A DNA stretch of 64,000 nt from Prochlorococcus marinus CUG1433. GTDB lineage: Bacteria > Cyanobacteriota > Cyanobacteriia > PCC-6307 > Cyanobiaceae. The stretch spans positions 124,001 to 188,000 of the forward strand of contig JAEPLN010000001.1 of NCBI GenBank assembly GCA_017644425.1. Direction: 5' to 3'. Shown piece after piece: positions 8,419-17,210 of the stretch. The notes under the pieces are model-generated. The model did not search any database. It saw only the letters and a program-made list of their open reading frames with translations, and was not told where the DNA came from. Position numbers and translations under genes: made by a program. Numbering within the stretch: position 1 is the first letter of the stretch; each line of letters opens with the position of its first letter.

Positions 8419-9339
8419 TTAGGCTTTGTCTTTCAGCAACAAAGATGGAGCTAATAAAATACTTGAATAGCTTCCAACTATAATTCCTAAAGATAAGGCC
8501 AAAGAAAACCAAAATAGTGAGTAAGATCCAAATAAAATTATGCTTAATAAAGGGAAAAGAGTTGTAATACTAGTAAATGTTGTTCTCCTAAATGATTCGT
8601 TAACTGATAATTGAATAGTTTCGTTATAACCTTCATTCTTTAATTTTAAATTCTCACGAATCCTATCAAATATAACGACAGTATCATTTACAGAATAACC
8701 GGCAATAGTTAACAATGACACAGCAAATAAACTATTTACCTCGACAGATAAAATAACTCCAAGCCAGGAAAAAATGCCGAAAACAATTACTAAATCATGG
8801 AATAAAGCTAACAATGCAAATAATGCATATTTTTTATCAAATCTAATTGTTATATATAAAGATATTGCAAATAAAGAAACTAATAATGATGTAACGCAAT
8901 TAGTAAGTAATCTTTTACCAAGCTTTGGACCTATTAATCTTGAATCCTTACTTTCATAATTTAGAGGACCAACTATATTATCAAGATTATTAATAAGATT
9001 ATTTGATTCTTCGATACTCAAATAAGGGGTTCTTATTGAAATTAATTTATTATTATTTTGGAATTGTAATTTAATATTATTTAATACGTTTTTATTTTTA
9101 GAGATCTCTCTTAACTTTTCTAAAACTGAATCAGGGGAGAAATTAGAACATTCTTCTTCACAAACTCTCTCTATTCTTAATTCATTTCCCCCAACAAAAT
9201 CCATCCCTAAATTTATAGGTTTCTTATAAGAAGTATTAAAAGTAGAATAAAAAATCCCTAAAAGACTCAACAAAATAAGAACAGTTGAGAAACCAATTAT
9301 TTTTCTTTTATTTTTTATAAGTTCAAGTTTGTATTTCAT
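8419..9339 (-). CDS. secF: Protein translocase subunit SecF
   Basis: 306-aa RND-type membrane protein with an N-terminal helix (~15-33), a periplasmic P4 domain opened by GMDFVGGNELRIE and five C-terminal helices. The family motif GYSVNDTVVIFDRIREN (~214-230) is intact. With SecD it uses the proton gradient to help proteins finish crossing the SecYEG channel. secD lies 21 bp upstream. Confidence 0.95.
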   Translation of the reverse strand: MKYKLELIKNKRKIIGFSTVLILLSLLGIFYSTFNTSYKKPINLGMDFVGGNELRIERVCEEECSNFSPDSVLEKLREISKNKNVLNNIKLQFQNNNKLISIRTPYLSIEESNNLINNLDNIVGPLNYESKDSRLIGPKLGKRLLTNCVTSLLVSLFAISLYITIRFDKKYALFALLALFHDLVIVFGIFSWLGVILSVEVNSLFAVSLLTIAGYSVNDTVVIFDRIRENLKLKNEGYNETIQLSVNESFRRTTFTSITTLFPLLSIILFGSYSLFWFSLALSLGIIVGSYSSILLAPSLLLKDKA

Positions 9340-9360
9340 GGGAAGATTAGTAATAAAAAT

Positions 9361-10830
9361 TTAGTTTGAAAAATTATTCCTTGGCAGATAGAGATTTTTT
9401 TGTCTTAAAGATTGATATGTTGTAAAAAATCGCAAAATAGTTTTGGAACAATTTAATGATGTAAACAAGCTTATTAAGACTCCAATACCTAATGTTGCAG
9501 CAAAACCTTTAACAAAATTAGTTCCTAATAAAAACAATACAAAACAACTAAGAAGAGTTGTAATATGGCCATCAACTATGGATGAATTAGCTCTTTGAAA
9601 ACCACTATCAATAGATCTTGTAAGAGTATTACCATCATATAATTCTTCTCTAATTCTCTCAAATATTAAAATATTTGCATCAACAGCCATACCAATGCTA
9701 AGTATAAGCCCAGATATTCCAGGTAAAGTTAAAGTTACCGGAATCAAAGAATATAGGGCTAAGTTAAAGAAACCATAAAGTACTAGAGAAAGAACTGAAA
9801 CAAAACCTAAAATTCTATAATTAAAAATCATAAATATACCAACAAAAATTAATCCACTAATAGCTGCATAAAGACTTTTTAAAATATTATTAGATCCCAA
9901 AAGAGCCCCTATAGTGTTAGTTTCTACTATTTCAATTGGCAATGGCAATGAACCTCCCTTAAGTTGAACTTCTAATTCTCTAGCATTTTCAGCACTAAAA
10001 TTACCACTTATTGTTGCTGATCCCCCTGTAATCCCAGTATTAGCAAATTGACTACCAACACTTGCTTCACTTATTGATTCGCCATCTAGAACGATAGCCA
10101 GTAGTTGATTAGTGCCAGCAATTGACTTTGTAATTTCTGCAAACTTTTCACCTCCTGAATTACTAAAAGTTAATAAAACTTCCCAATTATTATTTGTTTG
10201 TTCTTGTCTCCTACCTGCGTTAATAAGATCTTTACCAGATAAATCAGTTTTAATAAATAAATTTGTAATTTCTTTATCAACATACTTTTTGATTTCAATT
10301 AACTTCTCATATAAATCTTTACTAGTAGATGTGTAATTTAATTCTTGCTCTTTCTCTTTAAGATCATCCTGAATAACTTTTAAGAAATTATCATCATTTT
10401 GACTTTTTTCTGCAGAGGAATATTGTTCAATTAATTCTTTAATATTCAATCTCTGTAGTTGTAGGGTTTTTAAATCTGTAGATGTTCCTTTTTTTTGAGT
10501 TCTAAATTCTAATAAAGCAGTCTTACCTAATACCCTTGAAGCAACTAATGGATTTTGTTCTCCAGGTAATTCTAATATCAATTGATCACCACCTAAGGTT
10601 TGCAAGTTAGACTCAGAAACTCCTAAATTATTAACGCGTTTATCTATAACCGAATTAACTGCTTCAAGTTCATCCCTTGTTACCTTCCCTTCTTCTTTAA
10701 TAATTTGTAGTGTAAGTTGAGAACCTCCTTTTAAGTCCAATCCCAGCTGCAAGGGATAATTTATTAATAGATAAACGGACAAAGTAAATAGAAATAAAAT
10801 AAAGAAAAGCCAACCTTGCCTTCTTTTCAT
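9361..10830 (-). CDS. secD: Protein translocase subunit SecD
   Basis: 489-aa RND-type protein with an N-terminal helix, the GLDLKGGSQLTL motif (~30-41), a large periplasmic region (~40-310) and six helices at the C-terminus. GMAVDANILIFERIREEL (~385-402) is the conserved transmembrane segment with the essential acidic residue. It forms SecDF with the next gene. Its start lies 3 bp after the pdhB stop, so pdhB-secD-secF probably share a transcript. Confidence 0.96.
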   Translation of the reverse strand: MKRRQGWLFFILFLFTLSVYLLINYPLQLGLDLKGGSQLTLQIIKEEGKVTRDELEAVNSVIDKRVNNLGVSESNLQTLGGDQLILELPGEQNPLVASRVLGKTALLEFRTQKKGTSTDLKTLQLQRLNIKELIEQYSSAEKSQNDDNFLKVIQDDLKEKEQELNYTSTSKDLYEKLIEIKKYVDKEITNLFIKTDLSGKDLINAGRRQEQTNNNWEVLLTFSNSGGEKFAEITKSIAGTNQLLAIVLDGESISEASVGSQFANTGITGGSATISGNFSAENARELEVQLKGGSLPLPIEIVETNTIGALLGSNNILKSLYAAISGLIFVGIFMIFNYRILGFVSVLSLVLYGFFNLALYSLIPVTLTLPGISGLILSIGMAVDANILIFERIREELYDGNTLTRSIDSGFQRANSSIVDGHITTLLSCFVLFLLGTNFVKGFAATLGIGVLISLFTSLNCSKTILRFFTTYQSLRQKNLYLPRNNFSN

Positions 10831-10833
10831 TAT

Positions 10834-11817
10834 CTATATACTCCCACTAATTAAATCTTCAACTTTTTCAACTATTTGATGTGGTTGGATTATTGTCAAA
10901 TTCTCAAGATTTCCATTATAAGGAGTTGGAATATCTTGACTAGATAATCTAATTGGTCGAGCATCAAGATCATCGAAGCACTCTTCTGTTATCAAGGCAA
11001 TTAATTCTGCACCAATACCTCCAGTCTTCATACATTCTTCAACAATAATTACTTTATTTGTTTTTCTTATTGATTTTGAGATGGTTTCCATATCAAATGG
11101 TTTTAAACTTATTAAATCGATCAACTCAACATCTATTCCTTTTTTTTCTAATTCTTCAACAGCTTTAAGGCAGTGATGTCTCATTCTTGAATAAGTCAAC
11201 AAAGTAATATCTTTACCTTCTTTCACAACGTCAGCCTGATCTAGAGCGCAAGTGTAATCTCCCTCAGGTAATTCTTCAGACAAATTGTATAGAAGAACAT
11301 GTTCGAAAAATAGAACCGGATTATCATCTCTTATAGCTGCTTTCATTAATCCTTTAGCATTTGTAGGTGTACTGCATGCAACAATCTTTATGCCAGGAAC
11401 TGCATGAAAATACGCTTCAAGTCTTTGACTATGCTCAGCACCAAGTTGGCGACCAACTCCTCCAGGTCCTCGAACTACTGCTGGTATTTTATAATTTCCT
11501 CCACTTGTATATCTAAGCATACCCATATTATTTGATATCTGATTAAAAGCTAAAAGCAAAAAACCCATATTCATTCCTTCTACTATTGGTCTTAAGCCAG
11601 TCATTGCTGCACCAACAGCCATACCCGTAAAACTATTCTCTGCAATTGGAGTATCTAAGACTCTTAACTCTCCATATTTTTCATATAAATCCTTAGTTAC
11701 CTTATAAGATCCTCCATATTGACCAACATCTTCCCCCATAACGCAAACATTTACATCATTTGCCATTTCTTCATCTATTGCCTCTTTCAAAGCATTAAAT
11801 AATAATGTTCCAGCCAC
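10834..11817 (-). CDS. pdhB: Pyruvate dehydrogenase E1 component, beta subunit
   Basis: 327-aa transketolase-fold subunit. [14 protein letters not shown] (~28-41), the [23 protein letters not shown] region and [15 protein letters not shown] (~117-131) identify E1-beta of the plastid/cyanobacterial type. With E1-alpha (not in this window) it decarboxylates pyruvate using thiamine diphosphate and feeds acetyl-CoA to fatty acid synthesis. Head of a likely pdhB-secD-secF operon. Confidence 0.96.
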   Translation of the reverse strand: MAGTLLFNALKEAIDEEMANDVNVCVMGEDVGQYGGSYKVTKDLYEKYGELRVLDTPIAENSFTGMAVGAAMTGLRPIVEGMNMGFLLLAFNQISNNMGMLRYTSGGNYKIPAVVRGPGGVGRQLGAEHSQRLEAYFHAVPGIKIVACSTPTNAKGLMKAAIRDDNPVLFFEHVLLYNLSEELPEGDYTCALDQADVVKEGKDITLLTYSRMRHHCLKAVEELEKKGIDVELIDLISLKPFDMETISKSIRKTNKVIIVEECMKTGGIGAELIALITEECFDDLDARPIRLSSQDIPTPYNGNLENLTIIQPHQIVEKVEDLISGSI

Positions 11818-11866
11818 AATTAATTACCTAATTAATCACATATATAATTTTACCACTTTGAATAAT

Positions 11867-11962
11867 TCAACCACCTTCAGCAAAGGTTATAAGTAGTAAT
11901 ATTGACAAAATCATTCCTGGTGAAAGCAAAAGTACTAAAAGTCCTAGATCATGTAAAGACAT
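11867..11962 (-). CDS. Possible 31-aa single-helix membrane peptide
   Basis: ATG at 11962 opens a 31-codon frame (MSLHDLGLLVLLLSPGM..., ending FAEGG) that is almost entirely one transmembrane helix with a short acidic C-terminus, like the small subunits of cyanobacterial photosynthetic complexes. It sits between pdhB and the DUF3082 gene on the same strand. I do not recognise it as a known Psb, Psa, Pet or Ndh subunit; conservation would decide whether it is translated. Confidence 0.4.
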   Translation of the reverse strand: MSLHDLGLLVLLLSPGMILSILLLITFAEGG

Positions 11963-11996
11963 TCAAATAACTTATTTTCTTAATGATATTCGCAAT

Positions 11997-12299
11997 TCAA
12001 CTTTTCTTCAGAAAAAAACTGCGAATAAATACAATAAAAAGTCCTATACCTATAAAAGCAAAAGAAAAAGTTAGCAAAAAAGATAATCCAATTATTAAGG
12101 TATTAATACTTGAAGTAATATTTTGAACAATTTCTGATGAATTGGATGGTTTATGTATTGAAAAATAAATTGCAATTTTGTTACTTACAAAATAAAAAAA
12201 TATAAATAATAAAAAACTGGTTAATGATCCAACAATAAAATTTAATGGTCCTTTTTCAGGAATATTTTTTTCAATATTCTCATTACTATTATCAGCCAC
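11997..12299 (-). CDS. DUF3082 family membrane protein
   Basis: 100-aa protein with a hydrophilic N-terminus (~1-20), one helix at ~23-45 and another at ~70-92, each followed by basic residues. The GPLNFIVGSLTSFLL segment fits the cyanobacterial DUF3082 family, of unknown function. It lies 23 bp downstream of ispE on the same strand. Confidence 0.7.
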   Translation of the reverse strand: MADNSNENIEKNIPEKGPLNFIVGSLTSFLLFIFFYFVSNKIAIYFSIHKPSNSSEIVQNITSSINTLIIGLSFLLTFSFAFIGIGLFIVFIRSFFLKKS

Positions 12300-12322
12300 A
12301 ATAAATTTTTGTTTAAAAAAAT

Positions 12323-13258
12323 TTAAATGAATGTTATTCCCTTTTTAAGGAAAGTGCAAACCCATGAATCGTAACCATTATCTTTAAATAATTTATAATT
12401 TGCATTTAATTCTTTTTTAGCAGTTTCAACATCTTTAAAAAGTGCAAAGCATGTTGGACCTGATCCACTCATTGAAAATGTAAGACTATTCTCTAATTTA
12501 GAAAGTAAATATAATGCCTGCTTTACAGAATCATTGTCATTTTCAACAACTACCTGCAAATCATTTTTTATAGTTAAATGTTGATTATCAAAATTTAAGT
12601 TATTTAAACCATTATCTCTTAAATTTTTTCTTATGTTCTCAATCATTTCTATATTAGTAAGATATTGATCACAAAATCTTTTACTATATTTTTTATAAGT
12701 TTCAGCAGTAGATACTGATATATTTGGATTTTTTAAAAGAATTACTCCATATTCGAAGTTTAAATCTAATTTCTCTAAAATTTCCCCTCTCCCAAAACAT
12801 AATTGAATACCACCATTTATAAAAAAGGGAATATCAGATCCTAAAGTTGATGCTAATGAAGTTAATGTTTGTTGATTTAAGTTCAAATCCCATAACTTAT
12901 TAAGACCAATTAATGTTGCTGCTGCATTACTGGATCCACCGGCTAATCCGGCACCAATTGGAATATTTTTTCTTAAAAATATATTTGCACCAAAATCTAT
13001 ATTTGATTTTTTCTTTAATAGATTTGCGGATTTAACAATCAAGTTATCGCTAGATAAACTTAAATCATTACAATCTGATTCAAGTTTAATTAAACCTTCA
13101 TTATTAATTTGAAATTCTAAATAATCAGAAAGATCAATATTTTGCATAATCATTGCCAACTCATGGAATCCATCCTCCCTTTTACCAATAACTTCAAGGT
13201 GCAAATTAATTTTGGCGGGAGATTTTATAATAATTTTCGTTTTAGCTATATCTTGCAT
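12323..13258 (-). CDS. ispE: 4-diphosphocytidyl-2-C-methyl-D-erythritol kinase
   Basis: 311-aa GHMP kinase. SPAKINLHLEVIGKREDGFHEL at the N-terminus and the ATP-binding GAGLAGGSSNAA motif (~97-108) are diagnostic; MSGSGPTCFALF (~275-286) is GHMP motif 3. It phosphorylates CDP-methylerythritol in the MEP pathway, which supplies isoprenoids for carotenoids, phytol and quinones. rsmA ends 12 bp upstream, an arrangement common in cyanobacteria. Confidence 0.96.
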   Translation of the reverse strand: MQDIAKTKIIIKSPAKINLHLEVIGKREDGFHELAMIMQNIDLSDYLEFQINNEGLIKLESDCNDLSLSSDNLIVKSANLLKKKSNIDFGANIFLRKNIPIGAGLAGGSSNAAATLIGLNKLWDLNLNQQTLTSLASTLGSDIPFFINGGIQLCFGRGEILEKLDLNFEYGVILLKNPNISVSTAETYKKYSKRFCDQYLTNIEMIENIRKNLRDNGLNNLNFDNQHLTIKNDLQVVVENDNDSVKQALYLLSKLENSLTFSMSGSGPTCFALFKDVETAKKELNANYKLFKDNGYDSWVCTFLKKGITFI

Positions 13259-13270
13259 ATATTTAAATTT

Positions 13271-14095
13271 TTATTTTTTAATTTTAATACAATTCTCTGC
13301 AAGCTTAATCCATTGATCAATTGAAATATCTTGTGGTCTTAAATTAAAACAAACTTTTGAAGTTTCAGATAATTCATTTATCTCTTCATTTGAAAGTATT
13401 GAATTAAGAGTATTTCTAAGCATTTTTCTTCTTGAATTAAATGAAATTCTGAGAAGTTTATCTATATATTTTTCTAAACCAATATCTAATCTCAAATCGT
13501 TTTTAATTGGTTCGAAAACTACTAAAGAAGAAAAAACTTTTGGAGGCGGACTAAATGATGAAGGCGGTACATCGCAAATTCTTTTAATTTTTGATAGAAG
13601 TTGCATTCTTATACTAAGAGCACCAGCATTGGGACTACCTTCTTTTGACAAAATCCTATCTACAACATCTTTCTGCATTAAAAAAATTATTTTTTCGTAA
13701 TTATAGTTTCTTACAATGCCCAATCGCCCTATAAAAATATCCAAAATTGGGCCAGTTATATTGTAAGGAATATTTGCAATTACTTTTGTAACCTTTATAT
13801 TAATCGAATCTAAATTTACAGAAAGAATATCTCCCTGCTGAAGTGAAAACTTATCATTATTATTGAATTTATCATTTAGTAAATTTATTAAATCTTTATC
13901 TAATTCAATTGCATGTAATTTTTTAATTTCTGAATCTAATAACTTAGATGTTAAAGCTCCTTTACCTGGACCAATTTCTAAAATAAAGTCATTTTGATTA
14001 AGAACAGCAATTTCCTTAATTTTTTCTAATATTTTTTTATTTACCAACCAATGTTGTCCAAATCTTTTTTTTTGATGATAGTTTTTAGAATTCAT
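13271..14095 (-). CDS. rsmA: 16S rRNA (adenine1518/1519-N6)-dimethyltransferase
   Basis: 274-aa KsgA/Dim1 family protein. N-terminal [15 protein letters not shown] motif [12 protein letters not shown] (~39-49) and catalytic motif [12 protein letters not shown] (~108-117) are intact. It dimethylates two adjacent adenines near the 3' end of 16S rRNA and acts as a late ribosome-assembly checkpoint. First gene of the rsmA-ispE-DUF3082 run; divergent from the next plus-strand gene. Confidence 0.97.
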   Translation of the reverse strand: MNSKNYHQKKRFGQHWLVNKKILEKIKEIAVLNQNDFILEIGPGKGALTSKLLDSEIKKLHAIELDKDLINLLNDKFNNNDKFSLQQGDILSVNLDSINIKVTKVIANIPYNITGPILDIFIGRLGIVRNYNYEKIIFLMQKDVVDRILSKEGSPNAGALSIRMQLLSKIKRICDVPPSSFSPPPKVFSSLVVFEPIKNDLRLDIGLEKYIDKLLRISFNSRRKMLRNTLNSILSNEEINELSETSKVCFNLRPQDISIDQWIKLAENCIKIKK

Positions 14096-14150
14096 CTAAA
14101 AGATAAATAATATGTTTAAATTAAATATGATCTTATTTAATACTTATATC

Positions 14151-14483
14151 ATGAGTTTATCAAAAAAAAATTTAGATAAACTCAATAAATTTAAAAAAAA
14201 TAAAAATTTAAATAATGAAAGTAAAGATATAAATAATTACACAAATAGACACAACAATGATAATTTAATCCCGAATCCACTTAAGTCAGAAGATCCCAAT
14301 AAAATTTTTTATTCGTTAATTGATAATTCAGAATCTTTAGAAGAGACTTCAAACGTTAATAATTCACTAAGAAAAAGTGAGCTTAATCAAATTAATATGA
14401 ATTCTAGAAAAGCTAATTTTTCTAAGAAATTAACAACCGAAGAGGAACTATATGATGAATTTAATTATCTTCTTGACGAATAA
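14151..14483 (+). CDS. Hypothetical hydrophilic protein
   Basis: About 110 aa from ATG 14151 (MSLSKKNLDKLNKF); an upstream ATG at 14112 is in frame, but the extra residues are hydrophobic and lie in the rsmA promoter region. Very rich in Asn, Lys and Ser with no membrane segment, probably largely disordered, and with an acidic C-terminus (TEEELYDEFNYLLDE) that may be the conserved part. It is followed 19 bp later by rlmH. No family recognised. Confidence 0.55.
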   Translation: MSLSKKNLDKLNKFKKNKNLNNESKDINNYTNRHNNDNLIPNPLKSEDPNKIFYSLIDNSESLEETSNVNNSLRKSELNQINMNSRKANFSKKLTTEEELYDEFNYLLDE

Positions 14484-14502
14484 TTTGTTTTAATATTTAC
14501 TT

Positions 14503-14919
14503 ATGCTTCAGAGTAATAGATTAACAATTTATGCTATCGGCAAAATAAAGAAACTTTGGATTAGAGATGGAATTAATCAATACAAAAAAAGAATGCCTGA
14601 ACTTGTCATTAATGAGTTAAAGACTTTTAATTTAAATAATCTTAGATCCAATAATAATATTATTATCTGCCTAACTGAAGAAGGAAAACAATTTAATTCA
14701 GTTGAACTATCTTCTTTTCTTTTAAGTTTTAAAAATAAAAAAATTAGTTTCTTAATTGGTGATACTGATGGGATTAGCTCAGATATAAAACGAAAATCCG
14801 ATCTTCTACTAAGTCTCTCTCCTTTAACTTTTCCTCATGAATTAGCTAGATTAATTTTACTTGAGCAAATCTATAGGGCTATTTCCATATCTACTAACTC
14901 CCCCTACCATCGTTCTTAA
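14503..14919 (+). CDS. rlmH: 23S rRNA (pseudouridine1915-N3)-methyltransferase RlmH
   Basis: 138-aa SPOUT-class methyltransferase. The SAM-binding knot is visible as [10 protein letters not shown] (~87-96), then [18 protein letters not shown] (~108-125), and the C-terminus NSPYHR is the invariant end of the family. It methylates pseudouridine 1915 in helix 69 of 23S rRNA after subunit joining. Slightly short compared with the usual ~155 residues, but both conserved ends are there. Confidence 0.93.
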   Translation: MLQSNRLTIYAIGKIKKLWIRDGINQYKKRMPELVINELKTFNLNNLRSNNNIIICLTEEGKQFNSVELSSFLLSFKNKKISFLIGDTDGISSDIKRKSDLLLSLSPLTFPHELARLILLEQIYRAISISTNSPYHRS

Positions 14920-14989
14920 TAAGATTATATTTAACCTAAAATTAATATATAAAACTTTAACAACCAACCAATCCCTAGGTTTTATTATA

Positions 14990-15005
14990 TAGTACATATA
15001 TACTA
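14990..15005. promoter_or_regulatory. Candidate LexA (SOS) operator upstream of umuD
   Basis: TAGTACATATATACTA is a 16-bp dyad with one mismatched pair and resembles the cyanobacterial LexA box (AGTAC-N-GTWCT type). It ends 12 bp before the TTG start of umuD, overlapping where the promoter or leader must be. umuDC operons are classic SOS targets. lexA itself is not in the window, so this is an inference from motif and context. Confidence 0.6.
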
Positions 15006-15017
15006 TTAATTGAAGCC

Positions 15018-15434
15018 TTGGATTTTTCTGATTCAACCACTAAAAAGTTTAAAGTCCCCTTGTTAACTGATTCAGTATCTGCAGGATTCCCTTCTCCTGC
15101 AGATGACTATACAGAAGAAAGTATTGATTTAAATGAACATTTAATATCTAATCCGTTTAGCACCTTTTTTCTTAGGGTTAAAGGTGACTCAATGATAAAT
15201 GCAGGAATTAAAGATAAAGATTTAATAATAGTAGACAAGAGTTTAACTGCCAGGCCAGGGAATATTATCATTGCGATGATAGACGGGGAGTTTACAATAA
15301 AAAGATTATCTATAAAAAATAATGAATTATATTTAAAAGCAGAGAATCATAATTACCCTGATTTTAGATTTAAAAACCATATTGATGTACAGATATGGGG
15401 GGTTGTTATTTATTCAATACATAGCTATTTATGA
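15018..15434 (+). CDS. umuD: UmuD-type S24 self-cleaving protease, polymerase V subunit
   Basis: 138-aa protein without a LexA DNA-binding domain. The autocleavage site is SAGFPSP (Ala22-Gly23), the catalytic Ser is in VKGDSM (~S58) and the general-base Lys in FTIKRL (~K95). RecA-stimulated cleavage yields UmuD', which joins UmuC as polymerase V for translesion synthesis. Start taken as TTG 15018, since no ATG precedes the conserved region. The next gene overlaps by 4 bp (ATGA), indicating translational coupling, and a LexA-like box lies immediately upstream. Confidence 0.93.
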   Translation: MDFSDSTTKKFKVPLLTDSVSAGFPSPADDYTEESIDLNEHLISNPFSTFFLRVKGDSMINAGIKDKDLIIVDKSLTARPGNIIIAMIDGEFTIKRLSIKNNELYLKAENHNYPDFRFKNHIDVQIWGVVIYSIHSYL

Positions 15435-16717
15435 GGATTTCAAGTATTGAGGCAATAGCTCTAATAGATGCTAATAACTTTTACGCGTCGTGTGAACAAA
15501 CTATTAATCCTCATTTAAGAAATAAACCAGTAGTAATTTTATCTAATAATGACGGATGTATCATTGCGAGAAGTCCTGAAGCACGTGCTTTAAAAATCAA
15601 AATGGGAACTCCATATTTTAAGGTCAAAGAAAGATTAAATAAATTAGATGTAGCAGTTCTAAGCTCAAACTACTCGCTTTACGGCGATATGAGTAGAAGA
15701 CTAATGAATCTAATAAAAAACCAATGTGAACAGATAGAAATTTATTCCATTGATGAAGCATTTATCTCTATTTCTAGACCTAATGATAAAAATCTATATC
15801 CTTGGGCAAGAAGCGTAAGATCATTAATATATCAGAATCTAGGAATTACCATAACTATAGGAATAGGAGAAAATAAAGTAAGAGCAAAAATTGCAAATAA
15901 ATTAGCTAAAAATATTGATTCCTCCGCTGGAATATTTGATTTAGCTGAAACCAAAAATGAGAATAATTATTTGAAAAAAATTGCTGTAGATAAGATCTGG
16001 GGAGTCGGTAAACAAACCTCTAGTTGGTTACAAAGTAAAGGTATTAAAAATGCAAGAGAATTAAGAGATATAGAAGAAAATGAAATCATTAAGAAACTAG
16101 GTATTGTAGGGAAAAGATTGCAATTAGAACTGAAAGGTCATAAGTGTCTACCTATAGAAAAAAATAAAAAATCAAAAAAAGAAATTCAGGTAAGCAGAAG
16201 TTTCAGCACTCCTATCACAAAATTAGAAGACTTAACTCAAGCACTGGCGACTTACGCAATAAAAGCGTCTGAAAAGATGCGAAGTCAAAATTTACAATCA
16301 TCTAATATTAGAGTATTTGCCAGAACCAGTAAATATTCAAGTCAAAATTACCAACGCAGTGCTCATAGACAACTTATAAATGCAACAGACGACACAAACA
16401 ACATTTTAAAAATAGTAGTCGAACTATCTAAAGAAATTTATAATCCCGAATATAAATTTTCAAAAGCTGGTGTTTTAATGCAAGATTTAACAAATAGCGA
16501 ATATTTACAGCAATCGGTTATCAATTACAAATCTCAAAAAGACCTAAAAAAATCAACAAGTCTTATGAAAACGATTGATTTCTTAAATAAAAGATTTAAT
16601 AAAAATGCAATTACATGGGCGATCACAAAAAAGCAACAAAGTTGGTCGATGAATAAGAATTTCTTAAGTCGCTCATCAACAACCGACATCAGGCAGATAC
16701 CAACTATATTAAAGTAA
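15431..16717 (+). CDS. umuC: Y-family DNA polymerase V catalytic subunit UmuC
   Basis: 428-aa polymerase. Catalytic acidic motifs are ALIDANNFYASCEQ (~11-24) and YSIDEAFI (~106-113); NDGCIIARSPEARALKIKMG is the typical fingers segment, IWGVGKQTSSWL is the HhH region (~187-198), and the DUF4113-like C-terminal region ends TTDIRQIPTI. It copies past damaged bases after SOS induction. Overlaps umuD by 4 bp. Useful in a high-light, high-UV surface cell. Confidence 0.96.
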   Translation: MRISSIEAIALIDANNFYASCEQTINPHLRNKPVVILSNNDGCIIARSPEARALKIKMGTPYFKVKERLNKLDVAVLSSNYSLYGDMSRRLMNLIKNQCEQIEIYSIDEAFISISRPNDKNLYPWARSVRSLIYQNLGITITIGIGENKVRAKIANKLAKNIDSSAGIFDLAETKNENNYLKKIAVDKIWGVGKQTSSWLQSKGIKNARELRDIEENEIIKKLGIVGKRLQLELKGHKCLPIEKNKKSKKEIQVSRSFSTPITKLEDLTQALATYAIKASEKMRSQNLQSSNIRVFARTSKYSSQNYQRSAHRQLINATDDTNNILKIVVELSKEIYNPEYKFSKAGVLMQDLTNSEYLQQSVINYKSQKDLKKSTSLMKTIDFLNKRFNKNAITWAITKKQQSWSMNKNFLSRSSTTDIRQIPTILK

Positions 16718-16726
16718 AAAAATAAA

Positions 16727-17194
16727 ATGGAATTTATTATATTTTTAAGCAAAATAGACAAAGAGATTCTTGATTTATTGATAAAAGCAAATTACATGGT
16801 TGAAGAAAATAAAGTTGAGTGTCTATTAAACAGAAAGATAAAAGGACTACACAAATTTGAAGAAAATAAAATCATAATATGTACTGAAAATGCAAAAAGG
16901 AAAACAAATTATAGAGATAAGAATCAACAACCAAATAAAGATAACTTCAAAACAGAAAGAGCAATAAGAAAAGCATTAAGACACGAGGCAACTCATGCGA
17001 TACAAAAATGTAATGACAATAAAACAATAGGGGATATAAAAAAATTAGAAAGCAAATTGCATCAAAGTAAAAGAAAAGCATTAGAGTTCTCTAGTTCAAA
17101 TTTTTCTGGGACTTATGCGAAAGAAGTAGAAGCTTATGTTCTTGAAGATAAACCCAAAAAAGTTAAAAACTTGATTAAAAAATACTGCCTATAA
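16727..17194 (+). CDS. Putative zincin-like metalloprotease with HEATH motif
   Basis: 155-aa soluble, lysine-rich protein. HEATH (~86-90) in ALRHEATHAIQKC fits the HExxH zinc-protease motif, and the upstream KIIICTEN plus the downstream SGTYAKEVEAYVLEDKP arrangement recalls the small Atp23-like metallopeptidases (a possible third ligand is the Glu in EVEAYV). It starts 9 bp after umuC, so it is likely co-transcribed with the damage-induced polymerase. No signal peptide. Identity as an Atp23 relative is a suggestion from motif layout only. Confidence 0.55.
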   Translation: MEFIIFLSKIDKEILDLLIKANYMVEENKVECLLNRKIKGLHKFEENKIIICTENAKRKTNYRDKNQQPNKDNFKTERAIRKALRHEATHAIQKCNDNKTIGDIKKLESKLHQSKRKALEFSSSNFSGTYAKEVEAYVLEDKPKKVKNLIKKYCL

Positions 17195-17210
17195 ATTAAA
17201 ATTTTTTATA

